The notes beneath the pieces were generated by a model. The model searched no databases. It had not been told where the DNA came from and saw only the letters and a program-made list of their open reading frames with translations. The position numbers were made by a program, and so were the translations under genes. From Akkermansia muciniphila (GTDB lineage Bacteria; Verrucomicrobiota; Verrucomicrobiia; Verrucomicrobiales; Akkermansiaceae), in NCBI GenBank assembly GCA_004557455.1, contig SFDX01000006.1:14254-78253 (forward strand): a stretch of DNA of 64,000 nucleotides, in the 5' to 3' direction. Below, in pieces: positions 33,257 through 41,820 of this stretch. Numbering within the stretch: the first letter of the stretch is position 1; every line of letters begins with the position of its first letter.

Positions 33257-36250
33257 ATGCAGACTTCCGGACAACTTATTTATACACTGAGGATCGGCAA
33301 GCAGATATATACCGATAACGGAGTGGGCGACACCCTCATTCTACTCGAAGGCCGCGAGGAGATTTCCGCTCCGTTCTACTACAGTGTCCTGCTCGGCAGC
33401 GTTACTCCCCTAAACGAGGCAAGTATGATTGACAGCACAGCCGCGCTGGATATCAACCTGAATTCCGTTTCCCTTGTTCGGGCGGTCGGCATTGTGACCG
33501 GAGTCTCCTACACACGGCAGTACCCCGCCTGTAAGCCCGGGAAGTATTGGTACAGCGTGCGCTTGGCCCCTCCCATCGTGAAGGCCTGTTATACACGCAA
33601 TCGATGCACCTACACAGCGGAGGAAACTCCGGCAAATGCGGCGGGCGGTTTTGTAGCGCATATTCTGGAGAAAATAGGGAATGCCTATCAAACAGAAGTG
33701 AAGGTATCCGCAGCAGCGGCCGAACGTCTTCCCGCCCTCATCCAATTGTTACAGAAAGATGAGAGTGACTACAACTTCATCGCGCGCATACTGTACGCCT
33801 TCGGACTGGGCTATGTTATCAAGACAAACGACAAGGGCATAGCGGACTCGGAACAATGGGCCTCCGAGCTACATGTGTTAGATATGGCAGCATCGGACGA
33901 CACAGCCACCGTTCTGACCAAAGAGGAGCAAGGTAAAGCGCTCAGCATGACCATCGCAAGCTCCTCGGTCCCGCAGTGGCGGCGCACACTCGGCTTTGCA
34001 CAGGTGGCGACATCGGACTGCACCTATACCCCCTACGGCTCCCCTCGCGACAACGCCAAGGGGTCGGTTGTCAATATCATCGAAGCACCGGGAAGCCAAG
34101 AGGAGTCCTGCATCAAGGCCAACACCGCCGCCACGATTTCCTCCTCCTTCCTCGCCCACCATAATAACACGGGGACAGCTCGCGGCTGCGTGGAGAACGT
34201 CCCCGTCTCCTTGGGACGCGCCGTCACCCGCAACGCCGCCGTCGATTCAAGCGACACCAATGTTACCTATAAAGTAAGCAAGATACGGCTGGTTGCTACC
34301 GGAACGACCAAAATCAAAACCGACCTGTGGGCACGCCTTCCGATGAACACCGGAAGCGCCCTCGGCCTCTGTCCGGCACAGCTGAAAACGGATGACAAAC
34401 CGGACACCTCCTCCGATACCTTGGAGCAGCTGCGCTTACAGAAAATGCCGCCGACCGTCCCCGGCGAGAGACTCTTCCCTGCCGTCGTCTGTTCCTCCGC
34501 CAACTACAGCGACTCCGTACGACACCTCTGCAAGGTGCAAGAAGTAGGGGGTACAGAGGGGCAGAAGAACGAGTTTTGGGTAGAGGTCGGCAGCCTGTTT
34601 GCCGATGTCAACAGCGGCATTCATGTACGCCCCCGAGTGGGCAATGTGCTGCTGTGCTCCGACCCCGGCGACTTCGGGATGCCGGTGGCTGTCTCCTCCC
34701 TGTACCGGGGCGACAACACCTTACCGAGTAATACCCTGATGGGGAAAGGCGGGGACAAGGAAGCAACCGAGGTTGACTCCACTCTCACTATCAGCAACCG
34801 CTCGCATAACAGCAGCAAAGAAACGGATGGGAGCGTCGGCTCGGTAGCAGACATTACCCGCCCCTGCTCCGTCTACGACCTGCGCGAGCAGAAGGGTACA
34901 CCGAACTGCAGCCGCATTCAGATTACGGCACGGAACAACAAGGTTGACAACTGCCCGGAAGGCACACCGACCATCCTCCGCAGTACATCACTGAAATACA
35001 GTTTCTGTGCGCTCCCGGAGATTATTCTCGGCATTCCCATGGGTAAGAATGCCTATTTGAACAGCCCGATTCTCGACTTGACGCAAACGGGAAAAGTGAA
35101 AGCGGATTCCCGTCCCTTCCTCCAGGGTATTAACATTTACGCCGAGAAGGATTTACTGCAACAATCCGCCGATTCTCACTTCATCAACGCGGGCGGCAGC
35201 ATCAAGCTGACAGCAGCGGAGAAAATCACCCTGCGCGTAGGCCGCAACTCCATCACCATCTCGGAGTCCGGCATCACGATTCAAAACGGTTACGGATCTG
35301 TCAAAAACCCGGGCGCATCCGCACTTTATAACAAGAGTAATCCCGAGGACGCCAAGTCCATGAGCATGGGTTTTGTGCGCAAACTGAATAACACCGTCAG
35401 ACTTAAGCAGGACGGTATCAGCATCTACGGCACCTGCTCCGCCTCCAGGGCGCTCTGCTCGGTCAATGTACTCAGCACGGTCGGCTCCGGCATGGGGATC
35501 ACGAACACCAAGACCGGTATATCCGCACCGGCGATTACCATGACAGGCGGTGCAGCCTTGGCGAGCACCGTGGAGAAGGTGGGCAAAATGCTCTTCAAGG
35601 AATCGATGAATTACGCCGACCCAACGGCCACCGCGACCTGCCTGAGCGCATATAACTATGCAACGACAATTTGGAGTTATGTATGCAAGGGAATACCGGG
35701 ACTGAAGAGCCAATTTACCAATCTGTTCAGCGTCAAGGGAGCCCAGCTCTCCCTGAAGCCAACGTCTGTTTCCTTCAGCTCAGACAAGCTGTTTTTCGAG
35801 TCGAAAGATATCTACCTGTACTGCCATCCCTTGGCCAACTACCGCGCCTTTACATCCAACGCCGTCAGCAAATATTGCTCAAAGTTCACGACATGGATAA
35901 CAAGTCGTTTCTCACTTTCCAAACATTTCATCGTCCCCGGTGTGTTGGAGATGAATACGCTCCAGAAGCTGGAGGCAGCCGGCACGGAGGAGCGCACGGC
36001 CGGCAATGTGAAATCCATTAGGCTGAATGCCGATGAGGTTGTCGCCAAGAAGGATGAGGATTATATCAAACGTTACAACAACTACATGCGCTACAATCAG
36101 CAGGCTGTGGACCACAACGAGCAGGATGTGAACGAGGAGCAGGCCGCCGTGATTCAGGAGGAACAAAACCCGGTCAACAACGAAGTAGGCGCAAATAACA
36201 ACAACGCGGCCGGCACGAACATGGTCAACGGGGTTGAAATTCGCAGCTGA
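33257..36250 (+). CDS. giant VgrG-like spike protein 3
   Basis: A 997-aa third paralogue with LLQKDESDYNFIARILYAFG, FWVEVGSLFADVNSGIHVRP from about residue 438, SVYDLREQKGTPNCSRIQI and INIYAEKDLLQQSADSHFIN at about 622. Its tail has the heptads YMRYNQQAVDHNEQDVNEEQ and AAVIQEEQNPVNNEVGANN. It lies 12 bases after spike gene 2 and is followed by a terminator, so it ends the operon. Three tandem copies in one operon suggest either heterotrimeric spikes or alternative tips. Confidence 0.75.
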   Translation: MQTSGQLIYTLRIGKQIYTDNGVGDTLILLEGREEISAPFYYSVLLGSVTPLNEASMIDSTAALDINLNSVSLVRAVGIVTGVSYTRQYPACKPGKYWYSVRLAPPIVKACYTRNRCTYTAEETPANAAGGFVAHILEKIGNAYQTEVKVSAAAAERLPALIQLLQKDESDYNFIARILYAFGLGYVIKTNDKGIADSEQWASELHVLDMAASDDTATVLTKEEQGKALSMTIASSSVPQWRRTLGFAQVATSDCTYTPYGSPRDNAKGSVVNIIEAPGSQEESCIKANTAATISSSFLAHHNNTGTARGCVENVPVSLGRAVTRNAAVDSSDTNVTYKVSKIRLVATGTTKIKTDLWARLPMNTGSALGLCPAQLKTDDKPDTSSDTLEQLRLQKMPPTVPGERLFPAVVCSSANYSDSVRHLCKVQEVGGTEGQKNEFWVEVGSLFADVNSGIHVRPRVGNVLLCSDPGDFGMPVAVSSLYRGDNTLPSNTLMGKGGDKEATEVDSTLTISNRSHNSSKETDGSVGSVADITRPCSVYDLREQKGTPNCSRIQITARNNKVDNCPEGTPTILRSTSLKYSFCALPEIILGIPMGKNAYLNSPILDLTQTGKVKADSRPFLQGINIYAEKDLLQQSADSHFINAGGSIKLTAAEKITLRVGRNSITISESGITIQNGYGSVKNPGASALYNKSNPEDAKSMSMGFVRKLNNTVRLKQDGISIYGTCSASRALCSVNVLSTVGSGMGITNTKTGISAPAITMTGGAALASTVEKVGKMLFKESMNYADPTATATCLSAYNYATTIWSYVCKGIPGLKSQFTNLFSVKGAQLSLKPTSVSFSSDKLFFESKDIYLYCHPLANYRAFTSNAVSKYCSKFTTWITSRFSLSKHFIVPGVLEMNTLQKLEAAGTEERTAGNVKSIRLNADEVVAKKDEDYIKRYNNYMRYNQQAVDHNEQDVNEEQAAVIQEEQNPVNNEVGANNNNAAGTNMVNGVEIRS

Positions 36251-36255
36251 TCCGC

Positions 36256-36276
36256 CGGACATTGTCCGTTTTTTTT
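36256..36276 (+). terminator. terminator of the VgrG-like operon
   Basis: A short stem cggac-att-gtccg (36256-36268) followed by eight T. The T run leads straight into the -35 of the next promoter. Confidence 0.8.
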
Positions 36277-36278
36277 GC

Positions 36279-36306
36279 TTGACATCACCGGTGGTTCCGT
36301 GATAAT
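36279..36306 (+). promoter_or_regulatory. promoter of ankyrin gene at 36.3 kb
   Basis: -35 TTGACA (36279-36284), 16 bp, -10 GATAAT (36301-36306), 7 bases before the ATG at 36314. Confidence 0.65.
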
Positions 36307-36313
36307 GGAGGGG

Positions 36314-37738
36314 ATGTCATCCCCCCTCCCCATCCTGCTTGCCGCCGCTGCGCTGCTTCCCGCTGCAGCGGCAGAAGCGCCGCAGACACCCCCCGGGGCA
36401 CCGGATGCCCTGCGCCTGACCAATCCGGCCGATGCGCAGGGAGTCACGACCCTGCATCGCCTGTGCGGCCTGGGCTTGACAGAGGCGGCTCGAGTACTTC
36501 TGCTGTCCGGCCACGGCACTGCCGTTCGTGATTTCAAAGGCCTCACCCCCCTGCACTATGCGGCACAATACGGCCGAGATGAAACGATACGCATGCTCCT
36601 GCAAGAGGGGGCGGAGGTAAGCGCTGCAGCCGATAACGGCGATACTCCTCTGCACCGCGCAGCCTCCGCGGGGCATTCGGGAGCCGTGCAGATTCTTCTT
36701 GAAAACGGAGCCGATGCCGCGGCGGAAAATTTACTCGGTGACACGGCTCTGCAACTTGCTAAACGCTATCAACACCATGCCGCACTGACTCTCATGTTGA
36801 GCCACGCCTACCCCCTGCACGCCGCCGCATTCGAGGGGTGCATGCAGGAGCTGCAGCGAGCTCTGCTTTCCCCATGGGCACTGCTGCCGAGGCCTCTGCG
36901 AAGGCAAGCCCCGATGCGAGACGGCGGCGGATGGACACCCCTGCATGCCGCGGCAGCTTCCGGGCGTGTACCCGTGACTTGGTTTCTGCTTACTATGGGC
37001 ATGAAACCGACGGATGCGGATAACGAAGGACGCACCCCTCTGCACGAGGCCGCACGCTTCGGGCACCCCGAAACCGCCACCCTGCTGCTGCAACGCGGAG
37101 CCGACCCCAATGCGGAAGGCAACGAGGGACGCACGCCGCTGCACGAAGCCGCCATTGCAGGGCATGTTCGGGTGGCAGAGCTTTTACTGAATAACGGAGC
37201 AGACCCGAACTTCGAGGGTGAATATGACTGGACACCCCTGACCGCCGCCTGCGACAACAAACATACCGCTGTGCTGCAACTCCTGTTGGAACGGGGAGCG
37301 ACCATTCCCACAGGCAAAAAGGGCACGAGGGCGGCTTCCCCGCTGCACTTGGCCTGCCGAGATGGTAACCTGGCCGCCGTAAAACTCCTTATTGACAAGG
37401 GGGCAGACATCAATGCGGCCAATGAGGACAAATGCACGCCCCTTCACTTGGCCACGGAGGGTGACCACACGGAACTCTGCCGCTTTTTGTTGGAGCACGG
37501 CGCAAAAGTGAATGCCCGGGATGAGCGCCGCAACACCGCCCTGCACCTAGCATGCAAACGGAACAACATTCCCCTGGTAGAGCTGTTGCGGGAAAAGGGA
37601 GCCGACACCACCCTCAAAAACAAGGCGGGACAGACCCCGAAGGCCGTTGCACTGGACTTGGAGCACCGAGAAGCGGCAGCGGCCCTCTCCCCCAAGAAAA
37701 AGGGCACGGGGCAACAAGAAAGCAAACCCCAAAAGTGA
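36314..37738 (+). CDS. exported ankyrin-repeat protein, 474 aa
   Basis: A signal peptide (MSSPLPILLAAAALLPAAAA) is followed by about eleven ankyrin repeats, such as GLTPLHYAAQYGRDETIRML, GRTPLHEAARFGHPETATLL and CTPLHLATEGDHTELCRFLL, and a Lys-rich tail. The upstream in-frame start overlaps the promoter, so ATG 36314 is chosen (7 bases after the -10). The stop overlaps the GTG of the next gene (GTGA), so the two are translationally coupled. Its partner is unknown; protein binding in the periplasm or outside the cell is likely. Confidence 0.9.
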   Translation: MSSPLPILLAAAALLPAAAAEAPQTPPGAPDALRLTNPADAQGVTTLHRLCGLGLTEAARVLLLSGHGTAVRDFKGLTPLHYAAQYGRDETIRMLLQEGAEVSAAADNGDTPLHRAASAGHSGAVQILLENGADAAAENLLGDTALQLAKRYQHHAALTLMLSHAYPLHAAAFEGCMQELQRALLSPWALLPRPLRRQAPMRDGGGWTPLHAAAASGRVPVTWFLLTMGMKPTDADNEGRTPLHEAARFGHPETATLLLQRGADPNAEGNEGRTPLHEAAIAGHVRVAELLLNNGADPNFEGEYDWTPLTAACDNKHTAVLQLLLERGATIPTGKKGTRAASPLHLACRDGNLAAVKLLIDKGADINAANEDKCTPLHLATEGDHTELCRFLLEHGAKVNARDERRNTALHLACKRNNIPLVELLREKGADTTLKNKAGQTPKAVALDLEHREAAAALSPKKKGTGQQESKPQK

Positions 37739-38709
37739 ATCCGTTGCACGACATGATGGGCGGAGCCTTCGGGCTTGACTTACCGTTGATCAACGACTTC
37801 CCGTACACGGAGGGGCCATGCTGTGCCTTTGTCAACAGCGGACGCGCGGCACTGGAGCAGATTCTCTCGGCCCGACGGCCTGCGGGGACGGTGTGGGTGC
37901 CTCGCTTTGCCTGTGACACCCTGCTGCAGCCCATGCACAGGCTGGAGTTGCCCGTACGCCGATACAGAATCACCGATGACTTGTCTCCCGTGCTCCCCGA
38001 AACGTCAAAGGGAGACATCATTATCCTCATCAACTACTTCGGACTCACGGGCGCCTCCGCGGCACGGGCAGCAGCCGATGCCGAAGTACCGTGTATCATC
38101 GATGCCACGACAGCCCTGTACGCCACGCCGCCTCCCGGCATTCCCTGCTTCTACAGCCCGCGAAAATTCTTGGCCGTACCCGATGGCGGAGTGGCACATT
38201 CACCCTTTCCCCTGCCCCTACCGCAGGAGGAGGATCGCAGTGCCGAACGAGCTCTCGCCCTCCTGCTGCGAACGGAAGACGGAGCGCAGGCCGCTACCGA
38301 TGCCACCGAGCGAGCCGAGCGAGAACTCTGCGGCCCGCCCAAGCGCATGTCCCCCCTCACCCGCCGACTGCTTGCATCGCAGGCCTGTCGCCAAGCGGCC
38401 GCCGCAAGGTGTGCCAACTACACGCAGCTCCACAAGGCCTTGGCATCTGTCAACCGACTGACACTACCCGAAACGCCACCCTCCGCGCCCTTCTGCTATC
38501 CGCTCCTCACGGGCATACCCGGACTGCGAGATGAGCTGATCGACGCCGGCATCGCCCTGCCCCTGTTTTGGCCGGAGGTCATCGCCGCCACAGAGGCAAG
38601 TGACACCGAGAACAGGCTGGCGCGCACGCTCCTGCCACTCCCCGTGGACCAGCGGTACACGGCGGCGGATATGGAGCGCCTTATCCGGTGCATCCTGTCC
38701 CCGAACTAA
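37735..38709 (+). CDS. DegT/DnrJ/EryC1-like PLP-dependent protein
   Basis: A 324-aa fold-type I PLP protein that resembles sugar aminotransferases. FVNSGRAALEQIL (33-45) matches the cofactor phosphate region, IIDATTALYA supplies the Asp123 that contacts the pyridine ring, and FYSPRKFLAVPDGG supplies a candidate aldimine Lys144. It is shorter than usual (about 360-400) and the substrate loop is reduced. GTG 37735 is preferred because it overlaps the ankyrin stop by 4 bases. The family suggests amino-sugar synthesis for surface glycans, but no nucleotide-sugar genes are adjacent. Its stop abuts the stop of the convergent gene. Confidence 0.75.
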   Translation: MNPLHDMMGGAFGLDLPLINDFPYTEGPCCAFVNSGRAALEQILSARRPAGTVWVPRFACDTLLQPMHRLELPVRRYRITDDLSPVLPETSKGDIIILINYFGLTGASAARAAADAEVPCIIDATTALYATPPPGIPCFYSPRKFLAVPDGGVAHSPFPLPLPQEEDRSAERALALLLRTEDGAQAATDATERAERELCGPPKRMSPLTRRLLASQACRQAAAARCANYTQLHKALASVNRLTLPETPPSAPFCYPLLTGIPGLRDELIDAGIALPLFWPEVIAATEASDTENRLARTLLPLPVDQRYTAADMERLIRCILSPN

Positions 38710-40080
38710 TCAAGGTAATATCACCTCCAGTGCCCGCATACCCTCCGGGGCCGTATACTCCACCGGCCGACCGCTTTCCATGAGCATGACAGCCTCCCGC
38801 CACGCTTTCGGGATAGCATTATAACCATACACAGCACCGAGCAGCGCACAGACAATAGCACCGTTGGTATCCGGATCGCCGAGTCGCATCACCACTGCGC
38901 ACGCCGCGTCGGCGAACCGCTCCGAATGAAGCAGATAGTAATAAGTGGCCTGGAAGGCGATTTCCACCCATCCCTCATGATCCCAATAGTCCGGCTCCTC
39001 CACAGCGGCAGCCTCCAAACGACGAATCAGGGACGGCTCCCCGATCTCGGAAGCGCGTTTTCGGGCGGCGGCATAAATTTCCACCGGAGTCTTGCCCCGA
39101 ACAGCCAGCATGATGGACTCCACATAGATAATATCCGCAGCCACGCACTTCGAATGCGGATGTGTCAACTGCGCATCCTTTACCGCCGCACTCAACCAAT
39201 CGAACTCGGGGTGAAGAGCCGCGAAAATTCCGAGAGGCGCAACACGCATCAAAGCCCCGTTCGCCTGTGTCGTACGAGAAGGCACGCACTGCAGCAATGC
39301 CTGCGATGTTGCCACACCCATATCATCACAGCCGCTCTTTGCCCAGTCTTGATAACGAAGCAGCGTCTCTGTCTCATCATACTCCTTATTCTCAGCCAGG
39401 GAGTGCATCAGTGCTATCGCCATTTCAGAGTCATCCGTAATCATTCCGGCATATCGGCCTCGCGTCACGCCCCATCCATCAACCATGCCCGGAATCCCCT
39501 CGGGATACACAGACATCACGTCCTCCGGATCGTGAAACTCCAACGGTGCGCCCAAGGCATCTCCGCACATCAGCCCCATCATACAACCCCGAGCACGATT
39601 CTTGAGGGCCTCCTTCACCGGATCCGGAGTCGTTTTCTTTGTCACCAACGGGAAGCTGTGGGAAAGCGGGTACTCAGGCACATGAATCAGCTCCACGCCG
39701 TACATCGCCGCAATCGCCGGGGCCTGGGAGTCGGGGTATGCCTCGCCGTAGTAAATCGTCTTGACTCCGTGGGCACACAGAGCCTGCATGCACGAGGTGC
39801 AGGGCATCGTGGTGCATGCCACTACCTTGGCCTCGCCTCGCTTGAAGAGACTGCACAGGTTAATCTCGGCATGCAGCATATACTTCTGTCTCTCATCACG
39901 GGAAGCCCAGAACCCCTCCGGTGCGGAAAAGCCCGGGAAAAGCCCATTGTAAGCCGTGCCGATCACGCGGTTATCTTTATCGAGAGCTGCGGCACCCACG
40001 CGGCGGAAAGGGTCCTCGGAACGCAGCGCTGCAACGTGTGCCAGGGCCATCACATATTGGGGAATAGAGAGTCGACTCAT
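38710..40080 (-). CDS. fusion: dCMP/cytidine deaminase domain plus ADP-ribosylglycohydrolase
   Basis: A 456-aa two-domain protein. Residues 1-145 form a zinc-dependent deaminase of the dCMP deaminase type, with HAEIN at 70-74 (ligand His and catalytic Glu) and PCTSC at 93-97 (two Cys ligands). Residues 160-450 form an ADP-ribosylglycohydrolase (DraG/ARH) domain with GLMCGDALGAPLEF, ITDDSEMAIALMHSL (metal ligands) and GDPDTNGAIVCALLGAVYG. Both active sites look intact. ATG 40080 (MSRLSIPQYV) is chosen because upstream codons cross the -10 TATAAT at about 40091-40096. The domain pairing suggests nucleotide salvage, removal of modified ADP-ribose adducts or a defence role; none is established here. 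Confidence 0.85.
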   Translation of the reverse strand: MSRLSIPQYVMALAHVAALRSEDPFRRVGAAALDKDNRVIGTAYNGLFPGFSAPEGFWASRDERQKYMLHAEINLCSLFKRGEAKVVACTTMPCTSCMQALCAHGVKTIYYGEAYPDSQAPAIAAMYGVELIHVPEYPLSHSFPLVTKKTTPDPVKEALKNRARGCMMGLMCGDALGAPLEFHDPEDVMSVYPEGIPGMVDGWGVTRGRYAGMITDDSEMAIALMHSLAENKEYDETETLLRYQDWAKSGCDDMGVATSQALLQCVPSRTTQANGALMRVAPLGIFAALHPEFDWLSAAVKDAQLTHPHSKCVAADIIYVESIMLAVRGKTPVEIYAAARKRASEIGEPSLIRRLEAAAVEEPDYWDHEGWVEIAFQATYYYLLHSERFADAACAVVMRLGDPDTNGAIVCALLGAVYGYNAIPKAWREAVMLMESGRPVEYTAPEGMRALEVILP

Positions 40081-40180
40081 GATGCGGACATTATACCACA
40101 CTTTCAAGCAGGCCCGCGCATTATGACAAACTTTACGCGTCATTCCTGCGCCCCGCAGCACATGCAGGCGCAGAAATGGC

Positions 40181-40209
40181 TGGACACCCCCCCTGCCCTT
40201 TGGTATAAA
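40181..40209 (+). promoter_or_regulatory. promoter of ankyrin-uvrC operon
   Basis: -35 TGGACA (40181-40186), 17 bp, -10 TATAAA (40204-40209), 9 bases before the ATG at 40219. It is divergent from the deaminase/glycohydrolase gene. Confidence 0.6.
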
Positions 40210-40218
40210 GGGGGCACG

Positions 40219-40998
40219 ATGAGGCGCGACTGGTACAACATACTCCCCGCCGGCGCGGCTGTGGCCGCCTATTTGTGCGCCCTGCTCCGGCCTGAGTGCG
40301 CCGCGCAGGCTGTTCTCTGGGTCGTTGTACTCAGTTGCGCAGGATTAGCAATCAACCTTTGCCTTTTTACAGCGCGTCTTCTCACCCGACGAAGCGGATT
40401 GACGGCAGCCATGTGGGGCACGGTGCACCTGTTGTTGGCCTCCTGTGCCTGGGCCGTATGGCCGACCGAACAGGAACCGGCCCTCGCGGCACGCTTGGAG
40501 GCTTGCCGCAACGGGGCCGATGCATTCGAACGCAGTGAGGAGGGCTCCCTGATCACCCTGGCAGCCATGTCCGGGCGCGTCGACCTGCTGCGAGAGTTCC
40601 TTCCCTCACTCCCCCCCGATGCAACGCGGCGCAGCGAGGCGGCTCTGGCCCTGCTCCGGGCGGCGGAATGCGGCAGGATTTCTGCCCTGGAATACCTCTT
40701 AACAAACACGGGACTGAAGCCCGATAAGCTAACCGACGGCAGCACGCCGCTGCACGAGGCCGTTCGCAATAGTCATCAACGAGCCGTGCGCCTCCTGTTG
40801 CAGCACGGTGCGGATGTCAACCGTCCCGCGGCGGACGGACAGACTCCGTTGATGACGGCAGCTCTTGCCGGTGATGTTGCCATGATCAAGCTCCTGCTGA
40901 AACACGGTGCCGACCCCGCAGCCCGCACCCCGGAGGGTGAGACGGCTGCAGACTTCACTACATCTGACGAAATTTCCACTCTTCTGAAGCACCCATGA
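40219..40998 (+). CDS. membrane-anchored ankyrin-repeat protein, 259 aa
   Basis: The N-terminus has three hydrophobic segments within the first 90 residues (including AGAAVAAYLCALL and AVLWVVVLSCAGLAINLCLF), so this is a membrane protein. The C-terminal half has at least three ankyrin repeats: DGSTPLHEAVRNSHQRAVRL, GQTPLMTAALAGDVAMIKL and the degenerate unit before them. The frame is open far upstream on the antisense of the neighbouring gene, but the promoter fixes ATG 40219. The stop overlaps the next start by 4 bases (ATGA). Confidence 0.85.
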   Translation: MRRDWYNILPAGAAVAAYLCALLRPECAAQAVLWVVVLSCAGLAINLCLFTARLLTRRSGLTAAMWGTVHLLLASCAWAVWPTEQEPALAARLEACRNGADAFERSEEGSLITLAAMSGRVDLLREFLPSLPPDATRRSEAALALLRAAECGRISALEYLLTNTGLKPDKLTDGSTPLHEAVRNSHQRAVRLLLQHGADVNRPAADGQTPLMTAALAGDVAMIKLLLKHGADPAARTPEGETAADFTTSDEISTLLKHP

Positions 40999-41807
40999 AG
41001 CGCTACCTTCCCCTCCTTGCCTGCTGTGTCGCTCTCTGTTCCGCGGAGGATTTTACCCTAACAGACGGAACCGTTCTTAAGAATGTAACCGTCACCAGAA
41101 AAGGGCCGGATTTCATCAATGTGATTTACGACGGAGGCGGTCGAAAGCTTGCTGCCGACGAATTACCCGATGATCTGCGCAAGCGCTTCAAGATGACGGA
41201 GGATATACTGAGCGAGCGCCGCGAGCAAGCACGCCGCGACGAGGCAGCCCGGGCCGCAGCTGCCAAGAAGGCCGAGCAGGAAACACGCGCCGCCCTCGAG
41301 GCCTCGGGACGCTCTGCACGTTACGTCACGGCGGCAGATGTGCAACAGATGTACGGTCCGCTGGACTCTCTCAATGCCCGCATGGCGGACTATCTTGCGG
41401 CGGAATGGAACCGCCGTGAAGCCCTGCGTTTGGGGCTGAAGACGGAAGCCGAGCGCTTTGCCGACGAGGCAACCGCCCTGCGCGGGGCCTTCGAGGCCGA
41501 TCGAGCCGAGCTGCTGGAAGATGCCCGGGAGGCGGAGAAGACGCGCCGCCGTGTGACCGAGTTGGATGAGAAGTTGCGTGTGGCGAAGGAGCGCAACGAG
41601 ATGCTCAAAAATCAAATAAGCGACCTGCGGGAGCAAGTGCGCAACCGCCCGAGCGGTTTTTACAACGAGCCCACCATCATCGTGCCGCCGCCCCGCGGTC
41701 CGATTATCGTCAATCCCATCCCTCGCCGCCCCTCGCACCACTGTAAACCCACCCCCAAGCCCAAGCCGGCGGCCCCCACCCCCGCACCGCCCCGCAAACC
41801 GCGCTGA
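40995..41807 (+). CDS. exported coiled-coil protein with proline-rich tail
   Basis: I do not recognise a family. The 270-aa protein has a signal peptide (MKRYLPLLACCVALCSAE), a short beta-rich segment (FTLTDGTVLKNVTVTRKG) that resembles small SH3-like domains of exported proteins, a long Glu/Ala/Arg-rich coiled coil (about residues 60-215) and a basic Pro-rich tail (PPPRGPIIVNPIPRRP). It is coupled to the ankyrin gene by a 4-base overlap and lies 13 bases before uvrC. An envelope role is likely from the signal peptide. Confidence 0.75.
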   Translation: MKRYLPLLACCVALCSAEDFTLTDGTVLKNVTVTRKGPDFINVIYDGGGRKLAADELPDDLRKRFKMTEDILSERREQARRDEAARAAAAKKAEQETRAALEASGRSARYVTAADVQQMYGPLDSLNARMADYLAAEWNRREALRLGLKTEAERFADEATALRGAFEADRAELLEDAREAEKTRRRVTELDEKLRVAKERNEMLKNQISDLREQVRNRPSGFYNEPTIIVPPPRGPIIVNPIPRRPSHHCKPTPKPKPAAPTPAPPRKPR

Positions 41808-41820
41808 GGGGTTCCACGCC

